From Deltaproteobacteria bacterium (GTDB taxonomy: Bacteria; Myxococcota; B64-G9), in the NCBI GenBank assembly GCA_019314375.1, contig JAFCZJ010000103.1, positions 1 to 39,191 of the forward strand: 39,191 bases of DNA, written 5' to 3'. The position numbers and the translations under genes were made by a program. This document shows, piece by piece, positions 17,156 through 25,157 of the stretch (position 1 is its first letter; every line of letters starts with the position of its first letter). Below the pieces are notes generated by a model that was not told where the DNA came from, did not search any database, and saw nothing but the letters and a program-made list of their open reading frames with translations.

Positions 17156-18985
17156 TCATTTTCTTTTGAACAGGCCTTTCTTGCTCTTACGCATGTTCAG
17201 CAAGCGCAGTTCGCGAGTGGCCTCCACGTGATTGCTTTGAATGGACAGTGCCTTTTTGTACATTCTGGTGGCATTGTCCTTGTCCTCGAGGGTCTTATAA
17301 ATTCTGCCTAAGAATACGTAGCCGGTAGGTACATTGTTGTTGCGCATCTTCAGCCCGTCTTTGATCTCGTCTATGCAGTGAGTCGTCATGGAGTTGGAGG
17401 GCTTGGCTACAGAGCAGAATCTGGCAAATCCTCGATAAATGAAGAACTCACCTTCTTCCGAATTGAGTTTGATGGCCTCTTCAAACTGGACCAGGGCTTC
17501 GGCAAACTTGTTGGCCTTTATAAGCATTTCGCCTTTTTGGAAGATCATCTCTGACTCAATGATGTTGCTGACATCCACCTCGCCCCCATCGTGTCCCGCC
17601 TCGATGCCTTCCTGGTATTGTGCGCGCTTGTCGTCATCCGACAACGTTTGCTGAGCTTCGTTGTAAAGCGAGAAAACTCTAGATTGTAAGCTTCGGACTT
17701 CATCCGAGGCATCGTTTGAGACTTGATCAGGATGGTAGGCTCTTGCTGCCTTCAAGAAGGCCTTGGATACCTCAGCTGAATTGGTGTCGTGGCCAAGGCC
17801 CAGGCGTTCGAAAAAGTTCTGTGCCGCTACCTCGCCATGGGTGCGCTGCAAGGCGACGATTTCAGGTGTACTTGGTCCATCGCTAGGAGCTTCGTTGGCC
17901 TCTCCATCCCCTTCAAAAGCATCCCCCAGCATTTGATCCCATTCGTCTCCTGCCTCGGGAGGACTTTCGTCGGTGATGCCTATCTGGTCGGCCAAATCGT
18001 CGTCCATGCTAAAGCTTGGCCCTTCCTGCGTCTCGTCGCCGATGCCGATGATTTCGAGCTCGATGCCGAGATAAATCATGGACAAGGTCGCCTTGTCGCT
18101 CTCCGGATTGCCGCCAAGTCGTTCCAAAATCGCCCCCAGGGTGCGGCCGGCTGTGATCGACTTGAATACCTTGGTCTCTTTGGGGCTGAGCATGAGCTGG
18201 CCCATGTGCAAGTGTTCGTTTTGGCGTGGCAAAAGAATTCGATTGCTCAGGGGTTCCAAAAGCATGCGCAATTCTCGAAGTTCATACCCCTGTCGCACCC
18301 CTTGGGCGAGAATATCCCAGGGGTTGAGGTTCAGCGGCAAGAGTGATCCCTTGAACTCCTGCCCGTCGTAGAAGGCATAGGTGCCAACCCGCCAGGAGAA
18401 GACCTCGAATACCTTTTCCAGAAGTTGATCTTTGAGGTGCTCAAAAAGGTCGCCTGGAGGCATGAATCCACTGTGCAGAAGTTGATCCGCCAGCATGCGA
18501 TCGTCGTTGTCGACCAGGGCCAGCATTTGCTTGACCCGTTCTTTGTCCACGATTCCTTTGCGCACAAGCAGGGCAGCCAGTCTGTCTCGGGGCAGGGTGG
18601 ATGAGGCCGCCACGGGTTTGCCGTTCAGTAGGAAAATTTCTTTCCTAACAGCATCGTTCGACATGAGCAGCCGGCCGTTGGCTCTGGCTGCGGTGAAGTG
18701 AAACATAAGCTTGGGAAAACTCACCTCTTGAATCGAGCCGGAGTAGGTCGGCGGTGTCTCCAGCAAGCCATCCCCGGCTGCGGCGTCCGGTAGATCCAAG
18801 TCCACCGAGAGCAGGGTGGCCAACTCCGGAAAGGACTTCATGGGTTTGAAATCCTGTCCATCCAGGGAAATGGGTGTGTTGGCCTTGACCTTGGCCGAGC
18901 GGATCATTTCCGCGACCATATTCAGGTTCACAGGACCGAGTAAGGACCCATCAGTGGCGCGAAAGAAGTAGCGGCGGGGTGCCAT
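17156..18985 (-). CDS. multidomain protein: GYF-like, DUF4388/PATAN, J domain, TPR
   Basis: The 609-residue cytoplasmic protein joins four recognisable parts. Residues about 4-60 (RYFFRATDGSLLGPVNLNMV) match GYF_2-type domains. Residues about 80-220 (YSGSIQEVSFPKLMFHFTAARANG onward) are DUF4388/PATAN, a module common in deltaproteobacterial signalling. Residues about 390-465 are a J domain with HPD at 418-420, implying DnaK recruitment. The C-terminus (about 480-600) is TPR-like (FAEALVQFEEAIKLNSEEGEFFIYRGFA). The protein could bring Hsp70 to targets picked by the PATAN and TPR parts. It starts the PATAN, DUF4912, GH57 operon, with a 4-nt overlap to the next reading frame. The role in glycogen metabolism is inferred from position only. 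Confidence 0.88.
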   Translation of the reverse strand: MAPRRYFFRATDGSLLGPVNLNMVAEMIRSAKVKANTPISLDGQDFKPMKSFPELATLLSVDLDLPDAAAGDGLLETPPTYSGSIQEVSFPKLMFHFTAARANGRLLMSNDAVRKEIFLLNGKPVAASSTLPRDRLAALLVRKGIVDKERVKQMLALVDNDDRMLADQLLHSGFMPPGDLFEHLKDQLLEKVFEVFSWRVGTYAFYDGQEFKGSLLPLNLNPWDILAQGVRQGYELRELRMLLEPLSNRILLPRQNEHLHMGQLMLSPKETKVFKSITAGRTLGAILERLGGNPESDKATLSMIYLGIELEIIGIGDETQEGPSFSMDDDLADQIGITDESPPEAGDEWDQMLGDAFEGDGEANEAPSDGPSTPEIVALQRTHGEVAAQNFFERLGLGHDTNSAEVSKAFLKAARAYHPDQVSNDASDEVRSLQSRVFSLYNEAQQTLSDDDKRAQYQEGIEAGHDGGEVDVSNIIESEMIFQKGEMLIKANKFAEALVQFEEAIKLNSEEGEFFIYRGFARFCSVAKPSNSMTTHCIDEIKDGLKMRNNNVPTGYVFLGRIYKTLEDKDNATRMYKKALSIQSNHVEATRELRLLNMRKSKKGLFKRK

Positions 18986-19027
18986 CGACCATTGTTCTCC
19001 AGACTAATTTCCGGGTGGGCGGAGGCT

Positions 19028-19055
19028 AGCATACGAGGTAGGGAAATGTCATCAA
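19028..19055 (-). promoter_or_regulatory. probable promoter of the PATAN-DUF4912-GH57 operon
   Basis: On the minus strand TTGATG (complement of 19050-19055), 16-bp spacer, TATGCT (complement of 19028-19033), 43 nt from the ATG at 18985. It is divergent from the promoter at 19081. Confidence 0.5.
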
Positions 19056-19080
19056 AAATCTGCCCTGGTCCTGCGATGGC

Positions 19081-19109
19081 TTGACCCAACACAAACCCCG
19101 ATGTATTCA
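19081..19109 (+). promoter_or_regulatory. probable promoter of the pseudokinase operon
   Basis: TTGACC (19081-19086), 17-bp spacer, TATTCA (19104-19109). A start at about 19116 leaves a roughly 34-nt leader before ATG 19150 and argues against any upstream start codon at 19081. Confidence 0.55.
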
Positions 19110-19149
19110 GGACTTATTAGAAGGGAAGGAGAAGAACGGAGTGTTCATA

Positions 19150-19668
19150 ATGCGTCTATACCTGAGTCTGATCTTTGCTGTGTTTGTTTTTTTTGGGGCT
19201 GTGCTTTTTGCCTCAGGCCAGGCGCGGGCTGCTGAGCGCCAATGGTTATGGATACATCCGGAGACCAACGCCTGGGGAGGGGAGTTGCGTGGGGGTTACA
19301 GGATGGGGACCTTTGGGGATGGTCCCGTTGTGGCTTTCGGAGGCTGCTTCTTTTTTAAGCATTTCGTGGGTGTGGTGCATGGAGGCGTAGCCTTTGTACC
19401 CGAGGGGACGCACTTCGACTTTACCCTGGACTTCAACGGGCGATATGGGCCGCTCTATGGCGGTTTCGGGTTTTCTCTGAATTGGTTGCCCGGCACCGGC
19501 GGACGTCCGTCTACCGGCGTGGGTCTGCAAGCGGGATTGCATATTCCCACTGGCCTGGACTGGCTTTGGTTTGACTTGGGCTATCGACCCCAGGTCATTT
19601 TCAGGGAGAGCGATCACTTGGTGTATCATGGCGTCTTCTTGGGATTGATATTCGAGGCGGCTAGATGA
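19150..19668 (+). CDS. exported outer-membrane beta-barrel-like protein
   Basis: From ATG 19150 (GGAG about 9 nt upstream) the product has 172 residues, with a type I signal peptide (MRLYLSLIFAVFVFFGAVLF, cleavage after ARA near residue 27). The mature part is rich in Gly and aromatic residues alternating with small ones (GGELRGGYRMGTFGDG, YGPLYGGFGFSLNWLPG), the pattern of amphipathic strands of a small outer-membrane barrel. No family is recognised. Its TGA overlaps the next gene start (ATGA), tying it to the DUF2007 and pseudokinase genes. Confidence 0.78.
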   Translation: MRLYLSLIFAVFVFFGAVLFASGQARAAERQWLWIHPETNAWGGELRGGYRMGTFGDGPVVAFGGCFFFKHFVGVVHGGVAFVPEGTHFDFTLDFNGRYGPLYGGFGFSLNWLPGTGGRPSTGVGLQAGLHIPTGLDWLWFDLGYRPQVIFRESDHLVYHGVFLGLIFEAAR

Positions 19669-20291
19669 GCGATTTGAAAGATATGGAATTTGTCGAGTTG
19701 GCGATATGCGATGATCCCATGGAGGCTGAGCTGTTCCCCGCAGCCATTCGAGAGAAGGATATTCCACATCGCACTCGACGAGATGATGAGGGCCGACTGA
19801 TTCTTGAGGTGGCCTCGGATTGGCGAGAAGAGGCCGAGCAGGCCTTGCGACGGGCCAAACAAGTATTCTTTGGGGGATTGGAGCAGGTGCCTCAGCCGCG
19901 CGGGATAGAAGAAGAAGAAGAGCCGGAAGACGAAGGTTATGGCGTTTTCGCCATGGATGCCTTGCCCAGCCCGGAAGAGACAAAGCAGAAAGCGATTTGG
20001 CCGGCATATGTGTTCGCGGGCCTGCCCGGTTTGGGTTTGGGGCATCTGTATGCAGGTAAATTTCAGATCTTTTTTTATCTGTTTTTTTGTTCGCTCTTGG
20101 GTTTGTTGTTTTTTCATTTTACGGGTAGTTTTTGGTCTTTTGGTTTTAACCTTTTCGCATGGGTCGCAGATATGGGCTTCGCTCAGGCCCATATCCGCGA
20201 TCACAACCGTCGGGCTGAACGCGCCAGGCAGCGCATGAAAGAGATGGAGAAGGTCTTCTACGATTCCATACAAGCGGGAGAGTCCACTTGA
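19665..20291 (+). CDS. DUF2007-like domain fused to a membrane domain
   Basis: In this 208-residue protein residues about 8-70 (FVELAICDDPMEAELFPAAIREKDIPH) fit the DUF2007 putative signal-transducing domain, a small ferredoxin-like fold. An acidic linker (EEEEEPEDEGYG) leads to a C-terminal membrane part of two or three helices from about residue 110 (WPAYVFAGLPGLGLGHLYAGK, then FFYLFFCSLLGLLFF), in the style of TM2-domain proteins, and a basic cytoplasmic helix (RRAERARQRMKEMEKV). ATG overlaps the previous stop by 4 nt, and the pseudokinase TTG start overlaps its stop. It probably relays or anchors the pseudokinase at the membrane; this is inference from the operon. Confidence 0.78.
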   Translation: MSDLKDMEFVELAICDDPMEAELFPAAIREKDIPHRTRRDDEGRLILEVASDWREEAEQALRRAKQVFFGGLEQVPQPRGIEEEEEPEDEGYGVFAMDALPSPEETKQKAIWPAYVFAGLPGLGLGHLYAGKFQIFFYLFFCSLLGLLFFHFTGSFWSFGFNLFAWVADMGFAQAHIRDHNRRAERARQRMKEMEKVFYDSIQAGEST

Positions 20292-22372
20292 GTGCTAAAC
20301 TGAAGCTTGTGCGTGACTTGGGCACCCAGGGGGCGTTTCGACTTTGGTTGGCCCACGATTCAGACGGCAAACCTTGCTGGTTCGAGCGCCTGGGGGAAGG
20401 CGTGGTGACTCATCCCAGCGGCGTCAAGGCTTTCATCGAGGACTGTCGGCGGCTTCGTACGATTCATCACGTGAACATTTTGCATTTGCGGGCAGTGGAC
20501 AAAGACGAGCAAGGTTTGTCTCTTACCTGGGACCATGTTCGTGCGGTGCCTTTGTCTGCTTTGCTGAAGCGGCTGGCGGAGAAGGGTTGGACTCTGTCGA
20601 TGGAAGAAGCCCTGCATCTGGTTCACCAAATCTTGTTTGGGCTCAAGGCCGTCGTCGATGGCCTGGGCAGTCAGATGTTTCATGGACGATTGACCCCGGA
20701 TGCTTTGCTTGTCGGACAAGACGGCTATGTCCGTATCCGACATTTTCGCCTGCATCATCTCGACTTACCGCGGGAAGCCGAAGACTCAAACTGGGCGGGC
20801 AGCTGTGTTGCTCCCGAAATGGGCAAAGAGCGATTCTATGACAGTCGGGTTGACATGTTCAGCCTGGGTGCCTTGTTTCTTTCCTGTTTTGGCGGAACGG
20901 AAGAGCATGTAAGTCACCGGTCCTTGCCCGCGGAGACGCCGGAACCCTGGCGAAGCATATTGTATGCCTGCCTGAGTCGAAATCCCGTGGACAGGCCTTT
21001 GCACCCAGGGGAGATGCTTCGACAATTGGGTGGGGAGTTGGCGTCGGGATACCGAGACAAAGAGCGGGCGATGCTGGCTGCGAGAATCGAGCAGCTTTAT
21101 ACATCGAAGGCCAACGAATCTGTTGAACCCGAGTCCGAACAGGTGACGGGGCAGCAGTCGGGGCAGCAGTCGGCCCCCCATGGCACTGTGCAGGATTGGT
21201 CTGAAGATGCCCTCGGGACGGACCGGGAAACCGAGATGGATCTCGTGCCCGAGGCACCGGCTGGCGATGCCGATTTGGACCCTTCCGCCTTCTGGGGCGG
21301 CATACAGGATTTGGAGAACGACGAAGCGGCTTTGGCTCGACAAATGCGAGAGGCTTTGGTTCGCCAGGTGACGCCGGATAATTCGCAGGCCGATTCCGTT
21401 CTTCCCGCTGGGCATGATCCCTGGGCTGAGTTGGATCAGGAAGCGACGGCGGAAAATTTTTCGTCTCCGCCTGGTGTATCTTCTGACCAAGTGCATACGC
21501 AGCCGGCCCAGAAGCAGCCTGGTCCGCAGACCCACCATGATCAACCAGAGGTATTCAAGCCTCAGCCTCCAGCCGCCAAATCGTTTCCAGCAGAGTCTCC
21601 AACGGCATCCAGTCGGCCAGTGGTTTATCGTCGTTCTTCACGCTCCGGCAATTTTCGGTGGTGGATGCTTGTCTTGTTGGTCGGCATTCTGGCGGGCCTG
21701 AGTGGATGGATATTTTGGCCCGCCGAGCCCGTATCTGGAACGGATGTTCAGAAAGAGGAGGCTGGAAAGGAGCAGAGGGGGGAGCAGCAAGAGGAACCTG
21801 GTGAGGAACCTGGTGAGGATGCGGCAGAGGAAGCAGGAGAGGATGGAGATGAGCAGGTGGCTGGCGATGATCGAGTGCCCAATGCTCCCCCTCCTGGGTT
21901 TGCCCCCGTTGCGTCAACAGGAGAAGGCGTGACGCTTGAAGTCGCATCCAAGCCCGGGGGCGCATTTGTTTTTGTGGATGGGGAGCAGTTCGGGATGACG
22001 CCGGCGATTGTTCGTAAGCTCAAGCCGGATGTTGAGGTTGAGCTTCAGTTGATTATGGTCGGCCATCTGCCCTGGAAAGATAGTTTGAACCTGGGTCGGG
22101 CGGGCGAGAAAATCCAGGTTCAGGTTGATTTGCGTTCTTCTGTCTGCAAGACGGGCACGGGCTTGCTTTACGTATCCAGCGAACCGGTAGGGGCCCGAAT
22201 GAAGCTGGATGGCCTGCGTCTTCCTGGCAAGACTCCGTCGGTTGTAAACGGGGTCTGCGGTGGTCTGCATGAGGTGGAGTTGCACCTTGGGGGTTATCGA
22301 CCTGCAAAACATGCCGTTGAGGTCATGCCTGGCAAAGTTGAGAACATCAATAGTCAGTTGGAAAAGATCTAG
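20288..22372 (+). CDS. membrane-anchored pseudokinase with PEGA domains
   Basis: The 694-residue product starts at TTG 20288 (GGGAGAG about 7 nt upstream), overlapping the preceding TGA. Residues 1-250 have the Hsk/Pkn protein-kinase fold, but catalysis is lost. The glycine loop (LGTQGAF) remains, but the beta3 Lys is replaced (CWFER, 30-34), HRDLKPxN reads HGRLTPDA (132-139), and DFG reads HFR (152-154). APE (175-177) and the F-helix Asp189 are kept, so the fold is sound. Residues about 260-450 are an acidic disordered linker. A transmembrane helix follows at about 455-477, then an acidic EEPGEEPGE segment, then two PEGA-like domains (about 540-615 and 620-694) outside the membrane. It likely scaffolds a signal rather than phosphorylating. 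Confidence 0.9.
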   Translation: MSAKLKLVRDLGTQGAFRLWLAHDSDGKPCWFERLGEGVVTHPSGVKAFIEDCRRLRTIHHVNILHLRAVDKDEQGLSLTWDHVRAVPLSALLKRLAEKGWTLSMEEALHLVHQILFGLKAVVDGLGSQMFHGRLTPDALLVGQDGYVRIRHFRLHHLDLPREAEDSNWAGSCVAPEMGKERFYDSRVDMFSLGALFLSCFGGTEEHVSHRSLPAETPEPWRSILYACLSRNPVDRPLHPGEMLRQLGGELASGYRDKERAMLAARIEQLYTSKANESVEPESEQVTGQQSGQQSAPHGTVQDWSEDALGTDRETEMDLVPEAPAGDADLDPSAFWGGIQDLENDEAALARQMREALVRQVTPDNSQADSVLPAGHDPWAELDQEATAENFSSPPGVSSDQVHTQPAQKQPGPQTHHDQPEVFKPQPPAAKSFPAESPTASSRPVVYRRSSRSGNFRWWMLVLLVGILAGLSGWIFWPAEPVSGTDVQKEEAGKEQRGEQQEEPGEEPGEDAAEEAGEDGDEQVAGDDRVPNAPPPGFAPVASTGEGVTLEVASKPGGAFVFVDGEQFGMTPAIVRKLKPDVEVELQLIMVGHLPWKDSLNLGRAGEKIQVQVDLRSSVCKTGTGLLYVSSEPVGARMKLDGLRLPGKTPSVVNGVCGGLHEVELHLGGYRPAKHAVEVMPGKVENINSQLEKI

Positions 22373-22380
22373 GGATGGGG

Positions 22381-22545
22381 TCAGGGTGAGGGATTCAAGC
22401 CCTTGACGCGTTGGACCAAGGCGGCGTCGACGGCTTGGTTAAGGGTGCCGATTGCAGAGGCCTCGCTCTTGGGTTCGCCCTTGGAACCGCTGATGAAGGC
22501 AAGGGCCACCAGGCAAAGAGTCAATCCGATGAGCAAGCGTTTCAT
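22381..22545 (-). CDS. 54-residue exported peptide
   Basis: A short gene with ATG 22545 preceded by GGAGG (spacing 5) and ending TGA at 22381. The product begins MKRLLIGLTLCLVALAFISG, a convincing Sec signal peptide, followed by about 32 residues (SKGEPKSEASAIGTLNQAVD, then ALVQRVKGL) that are helical and amphipathic. I do not know the family. It lies downstream of the deoxynucleoside kinase gene on the same strand but has its own promoter with a perfect palindrome over the -10. It ends 8 bp from the pseudokinase stop, so the two are convergent. Confidence 0.72.
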   Translation of the reverse strand: MKRLLIGLTLCLVALAFISGSKGEPKSEASAIGTLNQAVDAALVQRVKGLNPSP

Positions 22546-22570
22546 TGTCGCCTCCGTGGGGATGGGGTCT

Positions 22571-22607
22571 ATGTGCTACATGGTAGCACATGTAGGATAC
22601 AGGTCAA
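22571..22607 (-). promoter_or_regulatory. promoter and palindromic operator of the 54-residue peptide gene
   Basis: On the minus strand TTGACC (complement of 22602-22607), 16-bp spacer, TACCAT (complement of 22580-22585). A perfect 9-bp inverted repeat, ATGTGCTAC (22571-22579), ATG, GTAGCACAT (22583-22591), covers the -10 and the predicted start, as expected for a repressor site. Confidence 0.6.
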
Positions 22608-22647
22608 GTTTTGAGCTCAGGGTTTAAGGGGGGAGGAGGGGCAAGAA

Positions 22648-23256
22648 CTACATGAACTTTTCAATTTTTTTCAGCAAGTCGAGTTGGTGGACGAGGTCGG
22701 TTGCATAGTCCAATTTGTCTGAGTGAATTTCGATGACCGGTGACAGATCCCATCTGGTGAACCAGTCACTGTATAGCCTGTCCAGTTTACGCAGGTAAGT
22801 GGTCGGGATGTTTTGTTCCATCGCTCTGCCTCGCTTGCGGATTCGCTGCCGAACAGAGCGAACCGAGCAACGCAAGAAGATCATGATATCTGGGGGGGTC
22901 AGGTCCTTGATGATGGTCTCGTAAAGCTCGCGATAGGTTTGCCAATCCCGTTTATTGATGTATCGGCCCCGCCGCAGGTTCATGGCGAAGATCTCTGCGT
23001 CCTCGAAGATGCTTCGATCCTGGATGACCGTTCCAGGGAAGCGCTCCAATTCTCGATGAAGCCTGAATTTGTGCGTCAAGAAGTAAATCTGGGAGTGGAA
23101 GGACCAGCGCCGCATGTCTTTGTAAAAGTCATTCAGATAGGGGTTGGTGTCGTTGGGTTCATAGAAGGGCTTGATGTTGTAGCGCTTGCAAATGAACTCG
23201 ACAAGCGAGGTCTTGCCCGCACCGATGTTACCAGCCACGGCAATGTAACGTTTCAT
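22648..23256 (-). CDS. deoxynucleoside kinase (dNK family)
   Basis: This 202-residue cytoplasmic enzyme should phosphorylate deoxynucleosides in the salvage pathway. The P-loop GNIGAGKTS (residues about 9-17) binds ATP. QDRSIFEDAEIFA contains the family's DRS motif, and the lid R-IRKRGRAMEQ binds phosphates. ATG 23256 has AGAGGTG upstream; a longer in-frame start would add 21 unlikely residues before the P-loop. The type resembles the deoxyadenosine/deoxyguanosine kinases; base specificity cannot be read with confidence. Confidence 0.93.
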   Translation of the reverse strand: MKRYIAVAGNIGAGKTSLVEFICKRYNIKPFYEPNDTNPYLNDFYKDMRRWSFHSQIYFLTHKFRLHRELERFPGTVIQDRSIFEDAEIFAMNLRRGRYINKRDWQTYRELYETIIKDLTPPDIMIFLRCSVRSVRQRIRKRGRAMEQNIPTTYLRKLDRLYSDWFTRWDLSPVIEIHSDKLDYATDLVHQLDLLKKIEKFM

Positions 23257-23376
23257 GTCGGCACCTCTTGGAACTGTGTGGCAAGGAGAATTCCATGTGC
23301 CTCTTTGGGGGGCAAGCATTTAATTATGGAGTGGAGCCACTTGCACAGCTTGGCCTGGGCATGATATTTTTTCCTT

Positions 23377-23973
23377 ATGAAGATCATCGCGCTCTGTCTG
23401 ACTTGGCTTGTTCTTTTGATGATGGGTTCGGCTTGTGGATCTGAACCCGAGATCCCCTCCATTGAATGTGACCAGGCTACCGATTGTGGCGACGAAGGGT
23501 GGTCCTTGTGCGTGTCAGGCGCATGTTACGTTTTCGATCTGAGCACTGGATATGCCTCGGCCACGGTCAATTTGAGCTTTCCCCGCGAGCGCATCGCATA
23601 CTCGGGATACATCCATTTCATTTTGGGCACCATGCCGGATGGCAGCGTCGCTACATGCGACGACGTGTTGCAGGGGCGGATTGATGTAAACGGGCAGGGG
23701 GTCAATCATCTGCTGCTCAATCCCGAGACGGGCGTGCGAGGCAAATATTTGGTGTTCCATTGGACTGGGGGGACTTTCTTTCCCAACAATTTGGTGCAGT
23801 TTATTCGCCCTGGAGAACCTGTGCTGGCGGTGGCCATGGGGTATTCCCAGGGCGAAGGCGAGGGCGTCTTGACCTGCATTGGTTGTTCGGAAACCCTGAA
23901 AGATCAACCCATGGTGCTCATGGAAAATGAGAATATTTCCTTCAGCATCAACATGGAAGAACCCAGTTTTTGA
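23377..23973 (+). CDS. Cys-rich lipoprotein of unknown function
   Basis: The 198-residue product begins MKIIALCLTWLVLLMMGSAC, a lipoprotein signal with lipobox GSAC. Cysteines cluster at about 31-51 (CDQATDCGDEGWSLCVSGAC), a short motif frequent in surface lipoproteins of this group, with further cysteines near 87 and 168-171 (TCIGC). The middle is beta-rich. The family is unknown. There is no Shine-Dalgarno before ATG 23377, and a promoter-like TTGCAC (23341-23346) with GATATT (23363-23368, spacer 16) would place the transcript start about 2 nt from the ATG, so the mRNA may be leaderless. Confidence 0.75.
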   Translation: MKIIALCLTWLVLLMMGSACGSEPEIPSIECDQATDCGDEGWSLCVSGACYVFDLSTGYASATVNLSFPRERIAYSGYIHFILGTMPDGSVATCDDVLQGRIDVNGQGVNHLLLNPETGVRGKYLVFHWTGGTFFPNNLVQFIRPGEPVLAVAMGYSQGEGEGVLTCIGCSETLKDQPMVLMENENISFSINMEEPSF

Positions 23974-24019
23974 TCGATTTTTTGAGGCAGGCCTGTGCCT
24001 CGGTTTGGAGCTTGGCTGA

Positions 24020-25087
24020 ATGAAGAATGAAAAAGATTTGGGTCAAGGGCTCCGGTTTCGTCGGAGCCTCATATGGAGCTTGGCCTGTGTGCTGGGTTTG
24101 ACGGCGGTACCTGCTGCCTTTGCCGACGATCCCTTGGATGATCTGGACGGAACCGAAGGTTGGGATCAAGTGGCCCCGGCACCGGCCGAGACAAGGAAGC
24201 CGCCGGCTGCGGATGCTGATTTTCGACGCGAAGTGGCGGATTGGGAAACCATTCGTCAGCTTTGGGAAATGGAGCGGGAATCGTTTTTGTACGCCCGGGC
24301 TTTGCACAAACGATTGAGTGCATCCATGCGCAGGACGGGTCCATCCATGATCATCAATGACGAAAACCTCGACCAGTTGGATAGGGGCGAAGAATGGGGT
24401 GATTCGGATGGAGAACAGTGGGTCGCTCCTTCCGGTAGCCCAGCAGTCGTTCCGTTGGCCTCCCCGCCACCGCCTCGGCCCGGCCCCGTGCCGGCCGAAC
24501 CCGTGCCGGCCGAACCCGTGCCGGCCGAACCCGTGCCGGCCGAACCCGTGCCGGCAGCTGCAGTTCCGCCGCCACAGCCCAGACCCGTGCCCTCGGCGGT
24601 TGCTCCACCACCACCACCACCACCGCCGCCACCGCCACCGCCACCACCACCACCACCACCGGTGGCACCCACTGCCATCGTCCCGCCGGACATGGGGACG
24701 AGCACTTCGGTGCCGAGCGCGTTCAAGCAGCCGGTCGTGGATTCGCAAGATTCGGGGGGCGGATTGGCTCCGGCCTCTGCGACCCCTGTTGCTGTTGACT
24801 CGGCTCAGCCGACTCAGGACGAGGCGGCTTCGAATGAGGCAGGCGCCAAAGCCGCAGCGGAGATGCTTAGACAGCAGGAGGCTTTGCAGCAGCGCGAAGA
24901 GGCCGAGGCGGAGACCCGACGCAAGCAAGAGGCTGAAGCAGGTGCTGCCGCCGCCGCCAAGTTACTCAAGATGCAAGAGGAACAAGATCGGAAGGACGCT
25001 GAAGCCCTGCGGAAGAAGATGAAGCTTGATGTGGATGCGGATGGGCAGGTGGTCGACCCCGAGTTGCAGGAGGAGATGGGAGAGTAA
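24020..25087 (+). CDS. exported Pro/Ala-rich protein with tandem repeats and coiled coil
   Basis: The 355-residue product has a signal peptide (residues about 14-35, cleavage after AFA). Residues 37-150 are acidic and helical. Then come four 15-bp units coding EPVPA (24485-24555), a run of 19 prolines (24605-24661) and a C-terminal Ala/Glu/Lys-rich helix from about 265 (EMLRQQEALQQREEAEAETR) that is a long coiled coil. The layout, with a rigid Pro spacer between two helical parts, suggests a periplasm-spanning or wall-linked structural protein. The stop is followed by a bidirectional terminator. The function is not known. Confidence 0.78.
   Translation: MKNEKDLGQGLRFRRSLIWSLACVLGLTAVPAAFADDPLDDLDGTEGWDQVAPAPAETRKPPAADADFRREVADWETIRQLWEMERESFLYARALHKRLSASMRRTGPSMIINDENLDQLDRGEEWGDSDGEQWVAPSGSPAVVPLASPPPPRPGPVPAEPVPAEPVPAEPVPAEPVPAAAVPPPQPRPVPSAVAPPPPPPPPPPPPPPPPPPPVAPTAIVPPDMGTSTSVPSAFKQPVVDSQDSGGGLAPASATPVAVDSAQPTQDEAASNEAGAKAAAEMLRQQEALQQREEAEAETRRKQEAEAGAAAAAKLLKMQEEQDRKDAEALRKKMKLDVDADGQVVDPELQEEMGE
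24485..24555 (+). repeat. 15-bp tandem repeat coding EPVPA
   Basis: CCCGTGCCGGCCGAA occurs four times exactly (24485-24544), with a fifth truncated copy to 24555, in frame. Confidence 0.93.
24605..24661 (+). repeat. CCN triplet run coding 19 prolines
   Basis: A CCA/CCG run of 57 nt in frame in the 24020 gene. Its reading in the opposite frame gives spurious Gly-rich ORFs. Confidence 0.93.
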
Positions 25088-25104
25088 TCGAGTGTCAATC
25101 GAAT

Positions 25105-25136
25105 AAAAAAAGGCGGCCCGAATAGGCCGCCTTTTT
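25105..25136. terminator. bidirectional rho-independent terminator
   Basis: AGGCGGCC (25111-25118), loop CGAATA, GGCCGCCT (25125-25132), with an A run on the left (25105-25111) and a T run on the right (25132-25136). It serves both convergent genes at 24020 and 25158. Confidence 0.93.
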
Positions 25137-25157
25137 GTGTTTCGTTTGGGCTTGGGC

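Noticed and set aside
24256..24726. Minus-strand Gly-rich ORF
   Set aside because: It is the complement of the proline triplet run and the EPVPA repeats.
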